DNA of 64,000 bases, taken from Gammaproteobacteria bacterium HGW-Gammaproteobacteria-15 (lineage in GTDB: Bacteria; Pseudomonadota; Gammaproteobacteria; Enterobacterales; Alteromonadaceae). Every line of letters begins with the position of its first letter. Positions within the stretch are counted from its first letter, which is position 1. The DNA lies in assembly GCA_002840125.1 (NCBI GenBank), contig PGZF01000003.1:643340-707339 (forward strand). The letters run 5' to 3'. The notes below the pieces were generated by a model. That model did not search any database. It had not been told where the DNA came from and saw only the letters and a program-made list of their open reading frames with translations. Both the position numbers and the translations under genes were made by a program. Below, one piece after another: positions 44,163 through 53,085 of the stretch.

Positions 44163-45800
44163 TTATTTTTGCGCCGGACGTGCAGTTTTTACGATCACGG
44201 GAAAGTCTATCTGAATTTGAATACCGGCACCGAGCGTGCTTTCTAACTGAATTTTGCCGTTAAGAGCCTGAGTAACCAGATTATAAACCAAATGCAAACC
44301 CAGGCCACTGCCACCTTCACCGCGTTTGGTGGTGACAAAGGGGTCGAAAATACGTTTTTTAATCGATTCCGGTACCCCGGCACCATTATCACTGTAGCTG
44401 AGAAAACAGCGATTATCCTTTACCTGAACCACAATATGCATTTCGCCTTGTTCTATATGTTCAAAGGCGTGGATCAGGCTGTTCATAATCAGGTTGATCA
44501 GAATTTGATTAATCGGGCCGGGTTTGCTGTCCAGTTCAAGTTCGGCCGGACAATCAATTAAAATCTGATGTTGGGTTTTTTTCAGGTTTGGCCGCAGCGA
44601 CAGCAATACTTCATTAATCAGTTGCAGCATATTGAACTGACGTCGGTTCTCGTTGGACTGATCGACCGCAACACGTTTAAAGCTGGAGATCAGGCTGGCT
44701 GCCCGCTCCATATTGCGGTAAATAATGCCGAGGTTTTCTTTGCTTTCAGACAAAAATTTCGCCAGCTGGGATGAAGTAAGCTTTTTTTCATCAAAGGCTT
44801 TTTGAATATCGGTTAGCTTGTCCTGCAGTAGCGTTGATGCTGTAACACCTAAACCAATGGGGGTATTTACTTCATGCGCAACGCCGGCAACCATCTGGCC
44901 AAGGCTGGCCATTTTTTCGGTTTCCACTATCTGGTTCTGATACTGATGCAGGGTTGCCAGAGTATTTAACAGTTCCTGGTTTGAGGTTTTTAATGCCTCG
45001 GTGCGCTGGCCGATTTTTTGCTCAAGGCTAAGGGTGAGCTGACGGTTTTCCTGTTCAGCCTGTTGCAGTTTGCTGATTTGCTGTTCAATTCTGTCCAGCA
45101 TAGTGTTAAAGGCGCGGCTAAGCATATTGTATTCTTTGATCGGGGCCACCGGCGCCCGGATTTGATAGTTTTTCTCTTTGGCTACCTTTTGCACCACGCT
45201 AAGTAAGGTTTCTATCGGTGCGGTAAAGCGGCGTTGCAAGCGGGAGCTGATAAAAAAGGCACTGATCAGTGCTACCAGTGCGATCAGAATATCAAGCAGG
45301 ATCCGGGTTTGAATGTAGGAGCTAAGCTCTTCCTGGCTGGCACGGACATAAACATAGCCCAGCAAGTTGCCGTCATAACTAATGGGTTTGGTTATTTCTA
45401 TATAGTTGCTGCTGATCACCGGTGTTATAAACTGCTGGATGCGGTCAAATTGCACCGGGTAAGGGCCTATATCTCTGCGGTTATAGCTGGCAAAAAAACT
45501 TAACGCATTACTGTCAGGCTGTTTTTTATAAATATGTACATTGTGCAGAATATTAACCGCGGCAAATGAGCTTAAGCGGTTTTCCTCAATGTCGGCATTA
45601 TCCTGCAAAATACTGCTGCTGGCGTTAAAGGCAATAATGCTGATGTAACCCTCTAGCTGCGATACCAGCTTTTTACGCTGTAATTTAACATCCTGAGTGG
45701 CAGAGACAATCATGGCCAGACACAGCGTAAGACTGCAAATCAGCATAATCACCCAAATCAATGCATTTTTAATTGAGGTGGTTTTATCTATTGCAATCAT
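44163..45800 (-). CDS. Sensor histidine kinase with HAMP domain
   Basis: This membrane-bound kinase of 545 residues has two membrane helices (about 13-34 and 167-187), a periplasmic sensor of about 130 residues, a HAMP domain (to about 240), a long coiled coil (about 240-290), the phospho-acceptor H309 in AGVAHEVNTPIGLG, and a C-terminal ATPase with LIMNSLIHAFEH, SYSDNGAGVPE and GEGGSGLGLHLVYNL. The H box of the form HEVNTP is typical of the HisKA group that includes signal kinases for chemotaxis-like and c-di-GMP systems. No response regulator is adjacent except arcA upstream in the same direction, so it is an orphan or cross-talks elsewhere. Confidence 0.88.
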   Translation of the reverse strand: MIAIDKTTSIKNALIWVIMLICSLTLCLAMIVSATQDVKLQRKKLVSQLEGYISIIAFNASSSILQDNADIEENRLSSFAAVNILHNVHIYKKQPDSNALSFFASYNRRDIGPYPVQFDRIQQFITPVISSNYIEITKPISYDGNLLGYVYVRASQEELSSYIQTRILLDILIALVALISAFFISSRLQRRFTAPIETLLSVVQKVAKEKNYQIRAPVAPIKEYNMLSRAFNTMLDRIEQQISKLQQAEQENRQLTLSLEQKIGQRTEALKTSNQELLNTLATLHQYQNQIVETEKMASLGQMVAGVAHEVNTPIGLGVTASTLLQDKLTDIQKAFDEKKLTSSQLAKFLSESKENLGIIYRNMERAASLISSFKRVAVDQSNENRRQFNMLQLINEVLLSLRPNLKKTQHQILIDCPAELELDSKPGPINQILINLIMNSLIHAFEHIEQGEMHIVVQVKDNRCFLSYSDNGAGVPESIKKRIFDPFVTTKRGEGGSGLGLHLVYNLVTQALNGKIQLESTLGAGIQIQIDFPVIVKTARPAQK

Positions 45801-45944
45801 TCGGTTATCTCGACCAATTTATCGTTAGCTTGCAGAGCAACGTCTGCATTGATGTTATGCACATTAACGGAATTTAGCAAACTGCGCTGGTAAATTTAGT
45901 AAAGCAGTTTATAGTAGAAGCACTTGTTACTTTTAGGTCTGGTT

Positions 45945-46343
45945 ATGAGCCTGTGGGAAAGTTATAAAACGAGTATTTTTCTATGCCATCAGGCACTGAA
46001 ATGTGATGTTGACTTCGCTATTATCAGCGCCCAAAACCCCGCCGGGAATACTGAACATCCTTATCTTAATTTACGCCGCGACAAAGAATTACAAGCCTGT
46101 TTGAATTTGCAGCGTTTACCCTACCGCTCTGTTATCGGCAGTGCACCTGACTTAAGTTTTCAGGAGAAAAGCTGGATAGTGTTATGTGACAAAAGCATTG
46201 CACTGCAGTTGGCACAGCAATTTCAGCAAAATGCTATTTACTGGGTACAGCAGGGCGAATTATTTCTGGTGCCGGTTTTAATGCCACAGCATGAGGAAAG
46301 CCTGGGAGCTTTTAGCGAACGCTTAGTGTTACTGCCTGATTAG
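45945..46343 (+). CDS. DUF3293-type protein
   Basis: The 132-residue cytoplasmic protein carries the pattern FAIISAQNPAGN followed by NLRRDKELQACL, which fits the DUF3293 family of proteobacteria. No reaction is known for it. The ATG at 45945 follows AGGT; the open frame extends 21 bp further but without a ribosome site. It is divergent from the sensor kinase and convergent with the small exported protein downstream. Confidence 0.72.
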   Translation: MSLWESYKTSIFLCHQALKCDVDFAIISAQNPAGNTEHPYLNLRRDKELQACLNLQRLPYRSVIGSAPDLSFQEKSWIVLCDKSIALQLAQQFQQNAIYWVQQGELFLVPVLMPQHEESLGAFSERLVLLPD

Positions 46344-46368
46344 CTATTATCCGGTAGCCTCTGTCGGC

Positions 46369-46680
46369 TTAGTTACTGCGCCGCTGCAATACATCCAGCA
46401 CAGCCTGCAGTTTCTCGCCGTATATTACTTCCATCTGGCGCCTGGTCATATTCTGCCGCACTTTTTCTGCATCGTCGGTGGGCTGGTGTAACAGCGGTGC
46501 AAAGTCTGTCGCACATATACACACAACACCAGGCGCGCTCATCTGTGGTAATTGCGCAACACGGTACAAAAGATTAGGGCAGGCTTTTACCCGGTTTGGG
46601 TTTTGAATGCAGGCCAAACTGTCTGCTGCTATTGCTGGTGTTAACCAGAGCAGTATTAACACAACAGCCAGTTTGTGCAT
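46369..46680 (-). CDS. Small exported cysteine-containing protein
   Basis: The 103-residue protein has a signal peptide (about 1-18, ending PAIAA) and a mature part with four cysteines (two in ACIQNPNRVKACP and two in VVCICATDF), which could form disulfides or bind metal. The C-terminal half is helical and charged. I do not recognise a family. The ATG at 46680 has AAGGA at good spacing. It follows rsmC by 10 bp on the same strand, so it is probably the last gene of the trmB-rsmC operon. Confidence 0.6.
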   Translation of the reverse strand: MHKLAVVLILLWLTPAIAADSLACIQNPNRVKACPNLLYRVAQLPQMSAPGVVCICATDFAPLLHQPTDDAEKVRQNMTRRQMEVIYGEKLQAVLDVLQRRSN

Positions 46681-46690
46681 AAAAATTCCT

Positions 46691-47710
46691 TTAACTTTGA
46701 TTAGTGGCCCGGTACACCGCAAAGCCGTTAGCTTTGGCTTTTAGCGTAACCTTTTTAAACGCCTGTTGCAGTAACTCCATGTACGCCAGATGGCTGTTAG
46801 CCACTATTGTCAGGCTGCCATTGGCGCTGAGCCTGGCTGAGCTTTGACGGATAAAGGTATCAACAATACTGTAGTCGGTTTTAATACCCGTGTGAAATGG
46901 CGGGTTGCTGACAATACAATCGAACTGTTTTGGTATATCAGGTAATCCGTCAGCAGCTATCACTGTGCCACTAAGCTGGTTTGCAGCCAGTGTCAGCTCG
47001 GTAGCCTTCACTGCTAAACCACTGATGTCAGAGCTGAAAAGCTCTATCGCCGGATGTTTGCGCTTTAACATTGCGCCAATAACACCACAACCGCAGGCAA
47101 AATCGAGCACCTTGCCCTGGCTTACGTCTGGCAGGTTATCCAGCAACAAGGCTGTGCCAGTATCCAGCTTACCGTGGTTAAATACGCCGGGCAGCGAATG
47201 CAATGTTAAGGTTTCGCCCGCTGCGTTAATGCTAAAGCTGCTGGCTGCTACTGCGGCTAAGCGGCTGAAATCGCCAAATAATGAAAACCATAAGCAGTGT
47301 TTGGCATTATCGAGTTTATTGGCACCCAGCCCTAACTTCTGTGCATGGCTGGCCAGGCTTTTAATGCCGCCTTTGTTGTCGCCGCACACAAAAATGTCGG
47401 TTTTGCTGCTGATAACGCTTTTCAGTTGGGCCAGTGTAAAGGCAAGCTGTTCTTTGCTTTTCGGGTAAAACAGCACCACAGTATCAAAAGTGCCGGTAAA
47501 CTGCGGGCTGACATCGGTATACAGTGTTACGCTGTCATGAGCCCAACAGGCTGCAGCTGCAGCATCTGTGCTATAACAGCTTAACTCAAGCTCAGGTGCC
47601 AGATGGCGCAGCTCTGTTGCCAGGCTGTCGGCCATGGGCTCAACCACTAATACCTTACCCTTTAGATCATTGATGTTACGTAGTACCAGTTGACTGGCTG
47701 TTGCTAGCAT
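46691..47710 (-). CDS. rsmC: 16S rRNA m2G1207 methyltransferase
   Basis: RsmC methylates G1207 of 16S rRNA in the 30S subunit. It is a duplicated methyltransferase: the N-terminal half (about 1-160) is degenerate, while the C-terminal half has the SAM motif VLDFACGCGVIGAML and the base-methylase motif IVSNPPFHTGIKTD. The 339 residues match the family. AAGGAAAG lies upstream of the ATG at 47710, and the start directly follows the trmB stop, indicating coupled expression. Confidence 0.94.
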   Translation of the reverse strand: MLATASQLVLRNINDLKGKVLVVEPMADSLATELRHLAPELELSCYSTDAAAAACWAHDSVTLYTDVSPQFTGTFDTVVLFYPKSKEQLAFTLAQLKSVISSKTDIFVCGDNKGGIKSLASHAQKLGLGANKLDNAKHCLWFSLFGDFSRLAAVAASSFSINAAGETLTLHSLPGVFNHGKLDTGTALLLDNLPDVSQGKVLDFACGCGVIGAMLKRKHPAIELFSSDISGLAVKATELTLAANQLSGTVIAADGLPDIPKQFDCIVSNPPFHTGIKTDYSIVDTFIRQSSARLSANGSLTIVANSHLAYMELLQQAFKKVTLKAKANGFAVYRATNQS

Positions 47711-48436
47711 TTAGCTTTCCTTTTTAAACATCAGATCCCAAACACCATGGCCCAGACGCTGGCCGCGTTGTTCGAATTTAGTTAGCGGGCGGTGCTGTGG
47801 CCGCTCAACGTAGGTATTATCGGCAGATAAATTAGTAAAACCTTCAGCTGCCAGCATAACTTCAAGCATGTGTTCAGCATAGTTTTGCCAGTCGGTTGCC
47901 ATATGAAACACGCCGCCTGGTTTTAACTTGCGCCGTAGCAGTTGCACAAAATCACTTTGCACTATGCGGCGTTTATGGTGGCGTTTTTTATGCCAGGGAT
48001 CAGGGAAAAACAACTGCACAGTATCCAGGCTATTATCAGCAATGCTGTGTTCCAGCACTTCTACTGCATCATGTTCAAATACTTTAAGGTTTTTAACCTG
48101 TTGCGCTACTGCTTCAGATAAACAAGCGCCAACGCCGGGGCGGTGTACTTCAATACCGATAAAGTCGTTTTCTGGTGCAGCTTGCGCCATTTGCACCAAA
48201 GACTTACCCATACCAAAGCCGATTTCCAGCACTTTTTTTGCGTCACGACCGAAGATGTCGTTCAGCTGCAGTGGCTGGCTCTGGTAAGTTAAACCATAGT
48301 CGGCCCAGTAGGTGTCCAGCGCATGTTGTTGCCCTTTGGTCAGGCGGCCTTCGCGCAGGACAAAAGAGCGAATTCTGCGCATATAGGTGGTATTTTCAGC
48401 CTGTTCATCTTGCTGCTGGCCGTTACTGTCTGTCAT
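47711..48436 (-). CDS. trmB: tRNA (guanine-N7)-methyltransferase
   Basis: TrmB forms m7G46 in the variable loop of tRNAs. The 241-residue protein has the N-terminal [20 protein letters not shown] motif [29 protein letters not shown] and the signature [17 protein letters not shown] chose the ATG at 48436 with GGAGC upstream; the frame runs on to 48496. It is the first gene of an operon with rsmC and divergent from mutY, as in many gammaproteobacteria. Confidence 0.95.
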   Translation of the reverse strand: MTDSNGQQQDEQAENTTYMRRIRSFVLREGRLTKGQQHALDTYWADYGLTYQSQPLQLNDIFGRDAKKVLEIGFGMGKSLVQMAQAAPENDFIGIEVHRPGVGACLSEAVAQQVKNLKVFEHDAVEVLEHSIADNSLDTVQLFFPDPWHKKRHHKRRIVQSDFVQLLRRKLKPGGVFHMATDWQNYAEHMLEVMLAAEGFTNLSADNTYVERPQHRPLTKFEQRGQRLGHGVWDLMFKKES

Positions 48437-48508
48437 CTGTTGCTCCGCATAATCGTTAACGGCGCGTATTATCCTTGTATTAGGCGCTTTGCTCAACCGC
48501 GATTATGG

Positions 48509-48537
48509 TTGGCAAGGCAAACAGGGCTGCTTATACT
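48509..48537 (+). promoter_or_regulatory. Promoter of mutY-yggX
   Basis: TTGGCA (48509-48514) and TATACT (48532-48537) with a 17-bp spacer give a strong sigma-70 promoter about 28 bp before the mutY start. Confidence 0.72.
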
Positions 48538-48565
48538 GCGCGCAATCTTTAGTACTGAGGCGGTT

Positions 48566-49651
48566 ATGTTGCAGCAACAGGATGCAGTTTGGTTTTCAAA
48601 TCAGCTGGTTAGCTGGTATCAGCAGCACGGGCGAAAAACACTGCCTTGGCAGTTGAATAAAAGCCCCTATAAAACCTGGCTGAGTGAAGTCATGCTGCAG
48701 CAAACGCAGGTGGCCACGGTTATTCCTTATTTTCAACGTTTTACCGGGCGCTTTGCCGATATTAATGCTCTGGCGCAGGCGCCGCTTGATGAAGTACTGC
48801 ATTTATGGACCGGGCTGGGGTATTACGCCAGAGCACGCAACCTGCATAAAGCCGCGCAAATGGTAGTGGCACAGCACAACGGAAAATTTCCGACAGAGTT
48901 TGCACAGGTGCTGGCTTTGCCAGGAGTGGGGCGCTCGACGGCTGGGGCAGTGTTATCTTTGGCGTTGGGGCAGCACTATCCTATTTTGGATGGTAACTGT
49001 AAGCGGGTGCTGGCGCGCTTTGCGGCTATATCCGGCTGGCCCGGAGATAAAAAGGTCGAACAGCAGTTATGGCAGTTGGCAGAGCAGGTAACACCCGCTG
49101 AAACAGTGGCTGAGTTTAATCAGGCAATGATGGATCTTGGCGCTACGCTTTGCAGCCGCAGTAAGCCGCGCTGTGTAGAGTGCCCACTGAAATTAAAATG
49201 CAAAGCTGCACTGGCCGGTGAACAGGCTTTGTACCCTGGCAAAAAAGCCAAGAAAGCTCTGCCGGAAAAACAGAGTTTCTGGTTGTTATTACAGCACGAC
49301 AATAAAGTGTTGCTGTCGCAGCGCCCGGCGTCCGGCCTTTGGGGCGGACTATTTGGTTTTATTGAGTTTGCATCCAACGCAGAGCGTGAACACTATATAG
49401 CGCTAAATGCGCTGGATGTTGAAAGCAGGGAAGAGCTGGCGGGCTTTCGCCATACTTTCAGCCATTTTCATTTATGGATCCAGCCGCTGCGGGTAACGCT
49501 AAAACATGCCCCTGCTGCAGTGCAGGAGCAATCTGCACCGACTTGGTTTACAATAAGCACCATTCCGCAAGTTGGTTTGTCGGCACCGGCAAAACAACTG
49601 TTTCAGCAGTTATTGGCTGCAAACCCGGACAAAAAGGACAAACACCTATGA
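48566..49651 (+). CDS. mutY: Adenine DNA glycosylase
   Basis: MutY removes adenine mispaired with 8-oxoguanine. The catalytic residues are E41 ([12 protein letters not shown]) and D142 ([14 protein letters not shown]). The helix-hairpin-helix is [13 protein letters not shown], and the iron-sulfur cysteines are in [17 protein letters not shown]. The C-terminal NUDIX-like domain has [13 protein letters not shown] and [10 protein letters not shown] for 8-oxoG recognition. The protein has 361 residues. The start at 48566 matches E. coli; the longer frame from 48323 is not supported. The stop overlaps the start of yggX by 4 bp. Confidence 0.97.
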   Translation: MLQQQDAVWFSNQLVSWYQQHGRKTLPWQLNKSPYKTWLSEVMLQQTQVATVIPYFQRFTGRFADINALAQAPLDEVLHLWTGLGYYARARNLHKAAQMVVAQHNGKFPTEFAQVLALPGVGRSTAGAVLSLALGQHYPILDGNCKRVLARFAAISGWPGDKKVEQQLWQLAEQVTPAETVAEFNQAMMDLGATLCSRSKPRCVECPLKLKCKAALAGEQALYPGKKAKKALPEKQSFWLLLQHDNKVLLSQRPASGLWGGLFGFIEFASNAEREHYIALNALDVESREELAGFRHTFSHFHLWIQPLRVTLKHAPAAVQEQSAPTWFTISTIPQVGLSAPAKQLFQQLLAANPDKKDKHL

Positions 49652-49920
49652 GCCGTACCGTATTTTGCGAGTATTTAAACAAAGAAGCCGCCGGGCTGGA
49701 TTTTCAGCTGTATCCCGGCGAGTTGGGTAAAAAGATTTTTAACAGTATCAGCAAAGAAGCTTTTGCACTGTGGCAGGCAAAGCAGATTATGCTTATTAAT
49801 GAAAAAAAACTGAATATGATGAACCCGGAGCATCGTCAGTTTTTGGAAGCACAAATGGAAGCCTTCCTGTTTAAAGGCGAAGACGTTGAAATTGAGGGCT
49901 ACAAGCCGGTAGAGAAGTGA
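49648..49920 (+). CDS. yggX: Fe(II)-trafficking/oxidative-damage protein YggX
   Basis: YggX is a small cytoplasmic protein proposed to handle iron and protect Fe-S clusters. The 90 residues begin [19 protein letters not shown], with the single conserved cysteine C7, and include [17 protein letters not shown] and [14 protein letters not shown]. It overlaps the mutY stop by 4 bp (ATGA), with AAAGGA inside mutY as ribosome site. The mutY-yggX link is conserved in enterobacteria; sharing a transcript with an Fe-S repair enzyme fits its role. Confidence 0.95.
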   Translation: MSRTVFCEYLNKEAAGLDFQLYPGELGKKIFNSISKEAFALWQAKQIMLINEKKLNMMNPEHRQFLEAQMEAFLFKGEDVEIEGYKPVEK

Positions 49921-50016
49921 ACTTAGCTTAGTTCCCCCGCTGGCGTCGTGGCGACAACAGCGTTATAATTCGGATTAGAAATTTTAATCATCAGATTTAA
50001 TAATCTAAGAGATATT

Positions 50017-50952
50017 ATGGCGCGTCGCCTGCCCCCGCTTAACGCATTAAAAGCCTTTGAAACTGCCGCCCGCCATTTAAGTTTTACCAAGGCAGCGGAA
50101 GAGATGTACGTTACTCAGGCCGCTATCAGCCATCAGATTAAAGCGCTGGAAGATCATCTTGGCCTTAAGCTGTTTATGCGAAAAAACCGCTCTTTACTGC
50201 TGACAGAAGAAGGCCAAAGCTATTTTCTGGATATTAAAGAGATTTTTCTGCAACTGCATGAGTCTACTGAAAAGTTGCTGGCGCGTGGGGCTAAAGGCTC
50301 TTTAACGGTAAGCCTGCAGCCCAGTTTTGCTATTCAGTGGCTGGTACCCCGGCTTAACCAGTTTAGCGAACAACACCCCGATATAGATGTACGTATCAAA
50401 GCGGTTGATCTGGACGAAGGTTCACTGACAGATGACGTTGACGTGGCGATATATTATGGCCGTGGCACCTGGCGCAATTTGCATGCAGATAAACTGCATA
50501 CAGAATATTTACTGCCGGTATGTTCACCGTTGCTGTTAAACAGCCCGAAGCCACTGGCAGAACCCACGGATTTGCAATATCACAACTTACTGCATGACGG
50601 CTCACGCCGTGCATGGAAGGCCTGGTTTACTACACAGGGTTTTAAACATTTTAATGTCAACCAGGGGCCTATTTTCAGCCACTCTTCCATGGTGTTGCAG
50701 GCCGCCATTCATGGCCAGGGCGTAGCGCTGGCGCATAATGTGTTGGCGCGGCCAGATATAAACTCCGGGCGCTTAATAGTACCGTTTAACCATGTACTTA
50801 TCTCCAAAGATGCTTACTACCTGGTGTGCCGGGAAAGCCAGACTGAGCTTGGCAAAATTACCGCTTTTCGCCAGTGGATGGTATCGATGGTAGAAGCAGA
50901 ACAAGCCGCTTTTGCCGAGCAGCAGTTTACTAATGCCGTTGCCCTTGACTAA
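50017..50952 (+). CDS. gcvA: LysR-family regulator GcvA
   Basis: GcvA activates or represses the glycine cleavage operon in response to glycine and purines. The N-terminal winged helix (RLPPLNALKAFETAARHLSF, TQAAISHQIKALEDHLG) and the RKNRSLLLTEEGQSYFLDI segment are close to E. coli GcvA. The effector domain has PSFAIQWLVPRL and GPIFSHSSMVLQAAIHGQGVA (read in two parts). The 311-residue protein lies upstream of ygdD and rlmM, the arrangement also seen around E. coli gcvA. The downstream hydrolase starts inside its last codons. Confidence 0.92.
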   Translation: MARRLPPLNALKAFETAARHLSFTKAAEEMYVTQAAISHQIKALEDHLGLKLFMRKNRSLLLTEEGQSYFLDIKEIFLQLHESTEKLLARGAKGSLTVSLQPSFAIQWLVPRLNQFSEQHPDIDVRIKAVDLDEGSLTDDVDVAIYYGRGTWRNLHADKLHTEYLLPVCSPLLLNSPKPLAEPTDLQYHNLLHDGSRRAWKAWFTTQGFKHFNVNQGPIFSHSSMVLQAAIHGQGVALAHNVLARPDINSGRLIVPFNHVLISKDAYYLVCRESQTELGKITAFRQWMVSMVEAEQAAFAEQQFTNAVALD

Positions 50953-51589
50953 GGTGCTAATTAATACCGCTGCTGCGGCTAAAGCCCGTTTGTTACTGGC
51001 ACATGGTGCGGGCGCCGGTGCCGACAGTAGTTTTATGCAACAGCTGGCACAGCAACTGGCACTTAATAATGTAGAAGTTTGGCGCTTTAATTTTGCTTAC
51101 ATGCAGCGTTTTATCGATACGGGTAAACGCAGTTTGCCGGAAAAAATGCCGTTATTAATGCAGCAATTTAGCCTGCATGCTGATAATTGCCCGACGGATT
51201 TACCTTTGTTTATTGGCGGTAAATCGATGGGCGGCCGTGTCGCCAGTATGCTAGGTCAGACTAGTATGCTAGATCAGAATAGTAGCGTAAAAGCGATATT
51301 TGCCTTTGGCTATCCGTTTCATGCGCCGAAAAAACTTAGCTGGCGCACTGAGCATTTTACTACTCTGGCATGCCCGTTATTTATTGCCCAGGGCGAGCGC
51401 GATGCTTTTGGTACCAGAGCCGAGCTGACTGGCATGCAATGGCCTAAAGTGGATATACACTGGCTGGCAGACGGCGATCACGATTATAAACCCAGAGTAA
51501 AAAGCGGCCTGACCCAGCAACAACTCATTGCTGCAGCCGCACAATTTTGTAGCAGGAACATTGATGAAATACTTTTGGCAGCTAAGTAA
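50933..51589 (+). CDS. Alpha/beta hydrolase (KANL3/Tex30-like)
   Basis: The 218-residue single-domain hydrolase has LLLAHGAGAGADSSFM (oxyanion region), the nucleophile elbow FIGGKSMGGRVASM, an acid in IAQGERDAFGT and a final histidine in LADGDHDYKP. This layout fits the KANL3/Tex30 or dienelactone-hydrolase-like group; no substrate is known. It begins 20 bp before the gcvA stop and ends 26 bp after the ygdD start, so the four genes gcvA-hydrolase-ygdD-rlmM form a tightly overlapping unit. There is no strong ribosome site, consistent with coupling. Confidence 0.82.
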   Translation: MPLPLTKVLINTAAAAKARLLLAHGAGAGADSSFMQQLAQQLALNNVEVWRFNFAYMQRFIDTGKRSLPEKMPLLMQQFSLHADNCPTDLPLFIGGKSMGGRVASMLGQTSMLDQNSSVKAIFAFGYPFHAPKKLSWRTEHFTTLACPLFIAQGERDAFGTRAELTGMQWPKVDIHWLADGDHDYKPRVKSGLTQQQLIAAAAQFCSRNIDEILLAAK

Positions 51590-51938
51590 CAGCGTCACCG
51601 CTTTGTATGGTGGCGCAGTAGTGGGTTTAAGTGCTGTGCTGATGCATTTATGGCAAGGGCAGTTAAGTACAGAGGCTATCGCTAAGGTAGTAAGTGCGTT
51701 AGCTATGCTGGCATTTCATGCCTTAGCGCTGCTGGCTGTAGGGCAACTGCGTACAGAAGCCAGATTGGTTAAATTGGTGGCTGTTGTCTGGCATCTGGGG
51801 CTGTGGTTTTTTGTCTGGACTATACTGGCAGGTGTGTTTGCACTGCCGTTTTATTATTCACAGCTGGCGCCTTTAGGTGGCCAGTTGCTTATTGCTGCCT
51901 GGCTGCTGTTTGCCGTAAGTGCCTGGCGGCGGAGTTAA
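51564..51938 (+). CDS. ygdD: DUF423 inner-membrane protein
   Basis: The 124-residue protein has four predicted membrane helices, with the Gly-rich first helix ALYGGAVVGLSAVLM and the last helix LGGQLLIAAWLLFAVSAW. It matches the DUF423/YgdD family in length and position (between gcvA and rlmM). Its function is unknown. AGGAA lies 5 nt before the ATG at 51564; it overlaps the hydrolase by 26 bp and is followed by rlmM after 1 bp. Confidence 0.85.
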   Translation: MKYFWQLSNSVTALYGGAVVGLSAVLMHLWQGQLSTEAIAKVVSALAMLAFHALALLAVGQLRTEARLVKLVAVVWHLGLWFFVWTILAGVFALPFYYSQLAPLGGQLLIAAWLLFAVSAWRRS

Positions 51939-51939
51939 C

Positions 51940-53022
51940 ATGAAACAACTATTACTGTATTGCCGCGCCGGTTTTGAAAAAGAATGCGTAGCTGAAATTC
52001 AGCATACAGCCGCTTTGCATAATGTATTTGGTTACTGCAAGTTAAGTGCGGACAGCGCCTACGTTATTTTTGAGGCTTATGATGCGGACAGCTTAGCGCA
52101 GTTTTATCGTGATTATCCGTTTGAGCAGTTTATCTTTATCCGCCAGTGGAGCCTGCTGCTTGCCGATCTGCTTGAATTGCCGCCGGCAGATCGAATAGCG
52201 CCGGTAATAGCTGCTGTGCTCAGTGCTGAACTAAGTGGTTGTGGTGAAATAAGAGTGGAGTATCCGGAAACAAATGATGGAAAAACACTGTCAACCCTGG
52301 CGCGTAAACTTACAGTACCGCTGCGTCAGTCATTGCGAAAGGCCGGGGTGTTATTGCCTAAAGAGCTAAAACGCGCACCTGTGCTGCACTTGTTTTTATT
52401 AACGGGTCAACAGGGTTATGTCGGTTTATCGTACCCGGAGAACAACAGCCCGCTGGAAAACGGCATTATGCGGCTGAAGTTCCCCAACGAAGCACCAAGC
52501 CGCAGTACTTTAAAACTTGAAGAAGCCTTTATTCAGTTTATTCCCAAACATGAGTGGGACAAACGCTTGTCTGGTGGCATGAATGCGGTAGATCTTGGAG
52601 CCAGCCCGGGTGGCTGGACTTATCAGCTGGTAAAACGCAGCATGATGGTAACCGCGATTGATAACGGCCCTATGGCTGAGTCATTAATGGAAACCGGCCA
52701 GGTACGGCATTTAATGGTGGACGGCTTTAAGTACGAACCGCAGAAAAAGAATAACCACTGGCTGGTTTGCGACATGATAGAGCAACCACAAAGAGTGGCA
52801 GAGCGCATTACTGACTGGCTGATCAATGGCTGGTGCCAGGAAACTATATTTAACCTTAAACTGCCAATGAAAAAGCGCTATGAAACGGTAACAGACATTT
52901 TGCAGCAACTTGAGCAACGTCTGGTAGAGGCCGGTATCAAATACCGGCTACAGGTTAAACATTTATATCATGACAGGGAAGAAGTGACGGTGCATATACA
53001 AAATCTGGTACAACGTTTCTGA
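51940..53022 (+). CDS. rlmM: 23S rRNA C2498 2'-O-ribose methyltransferase
   Basis: RlmM methylates the ribose of C2498 in domain V of 23S rRNA. An N-terminal THUMP-containing region (about 1-180) is followed by a Rossmann methyltransferase with VDLGASPGGWTYQLVKR as SAM motif and LVCDMIEQP and NLKLPMKKRYE carrying the catalytic D and K. The 360 residues match the family. GGAG is 5 nt before the ATG at 51940. It is the last gene of the gcvA unit. Confidence 0.95.
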   Translation: MKQLLLYCRAGFEKECVAEIQHTAALHNVFGYCKLSADSAYVIFEAYDADSLAQFYRDYPFEQFIFIRQWSLLLADLLELPPADRIAPVIAAVLSAELSGCGEIRVEYPETNDGKTLSTLARKLTVPLRQSLRKAGVLLPKELKRAPVLHLFLLTGQQGYVGLSYPENNSPLENGIMRLKFPNEAPSRSTLKLEEAFIQFIPKHEWDKRLSGGMNAVDLGASPGGWTYQLVKRSMMVTAIDNGPMAESLMETGQVRHLMVDGFKYEPQKKNNHWLVCDMIEQPQRVAERITDWLINGWCQETIFNLKLPMKKRYETVTDILQQLEQRLVEAGIKYRLQVKHLYHDREEVTVHIQNLVQRF

Positions 53023-53064
53023 CCAGCTTTCCCGTTAGGCTTCACCTCATAGTACAGGATACAC

Positions 53065-53085
53065 AGCGCTGACCTAGTCAGCGCT
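53065..53085. terminator. Hairpin between rlmM and the EEP-family gene
   Basis: A perfect 9-bp stem (AGCGCTGAC/GTCAGCGCT, 3-nt loop) includes the stop codon of the - strand gene. No long T run follows on either strand, so termination would be weak. Confidence 0.45.
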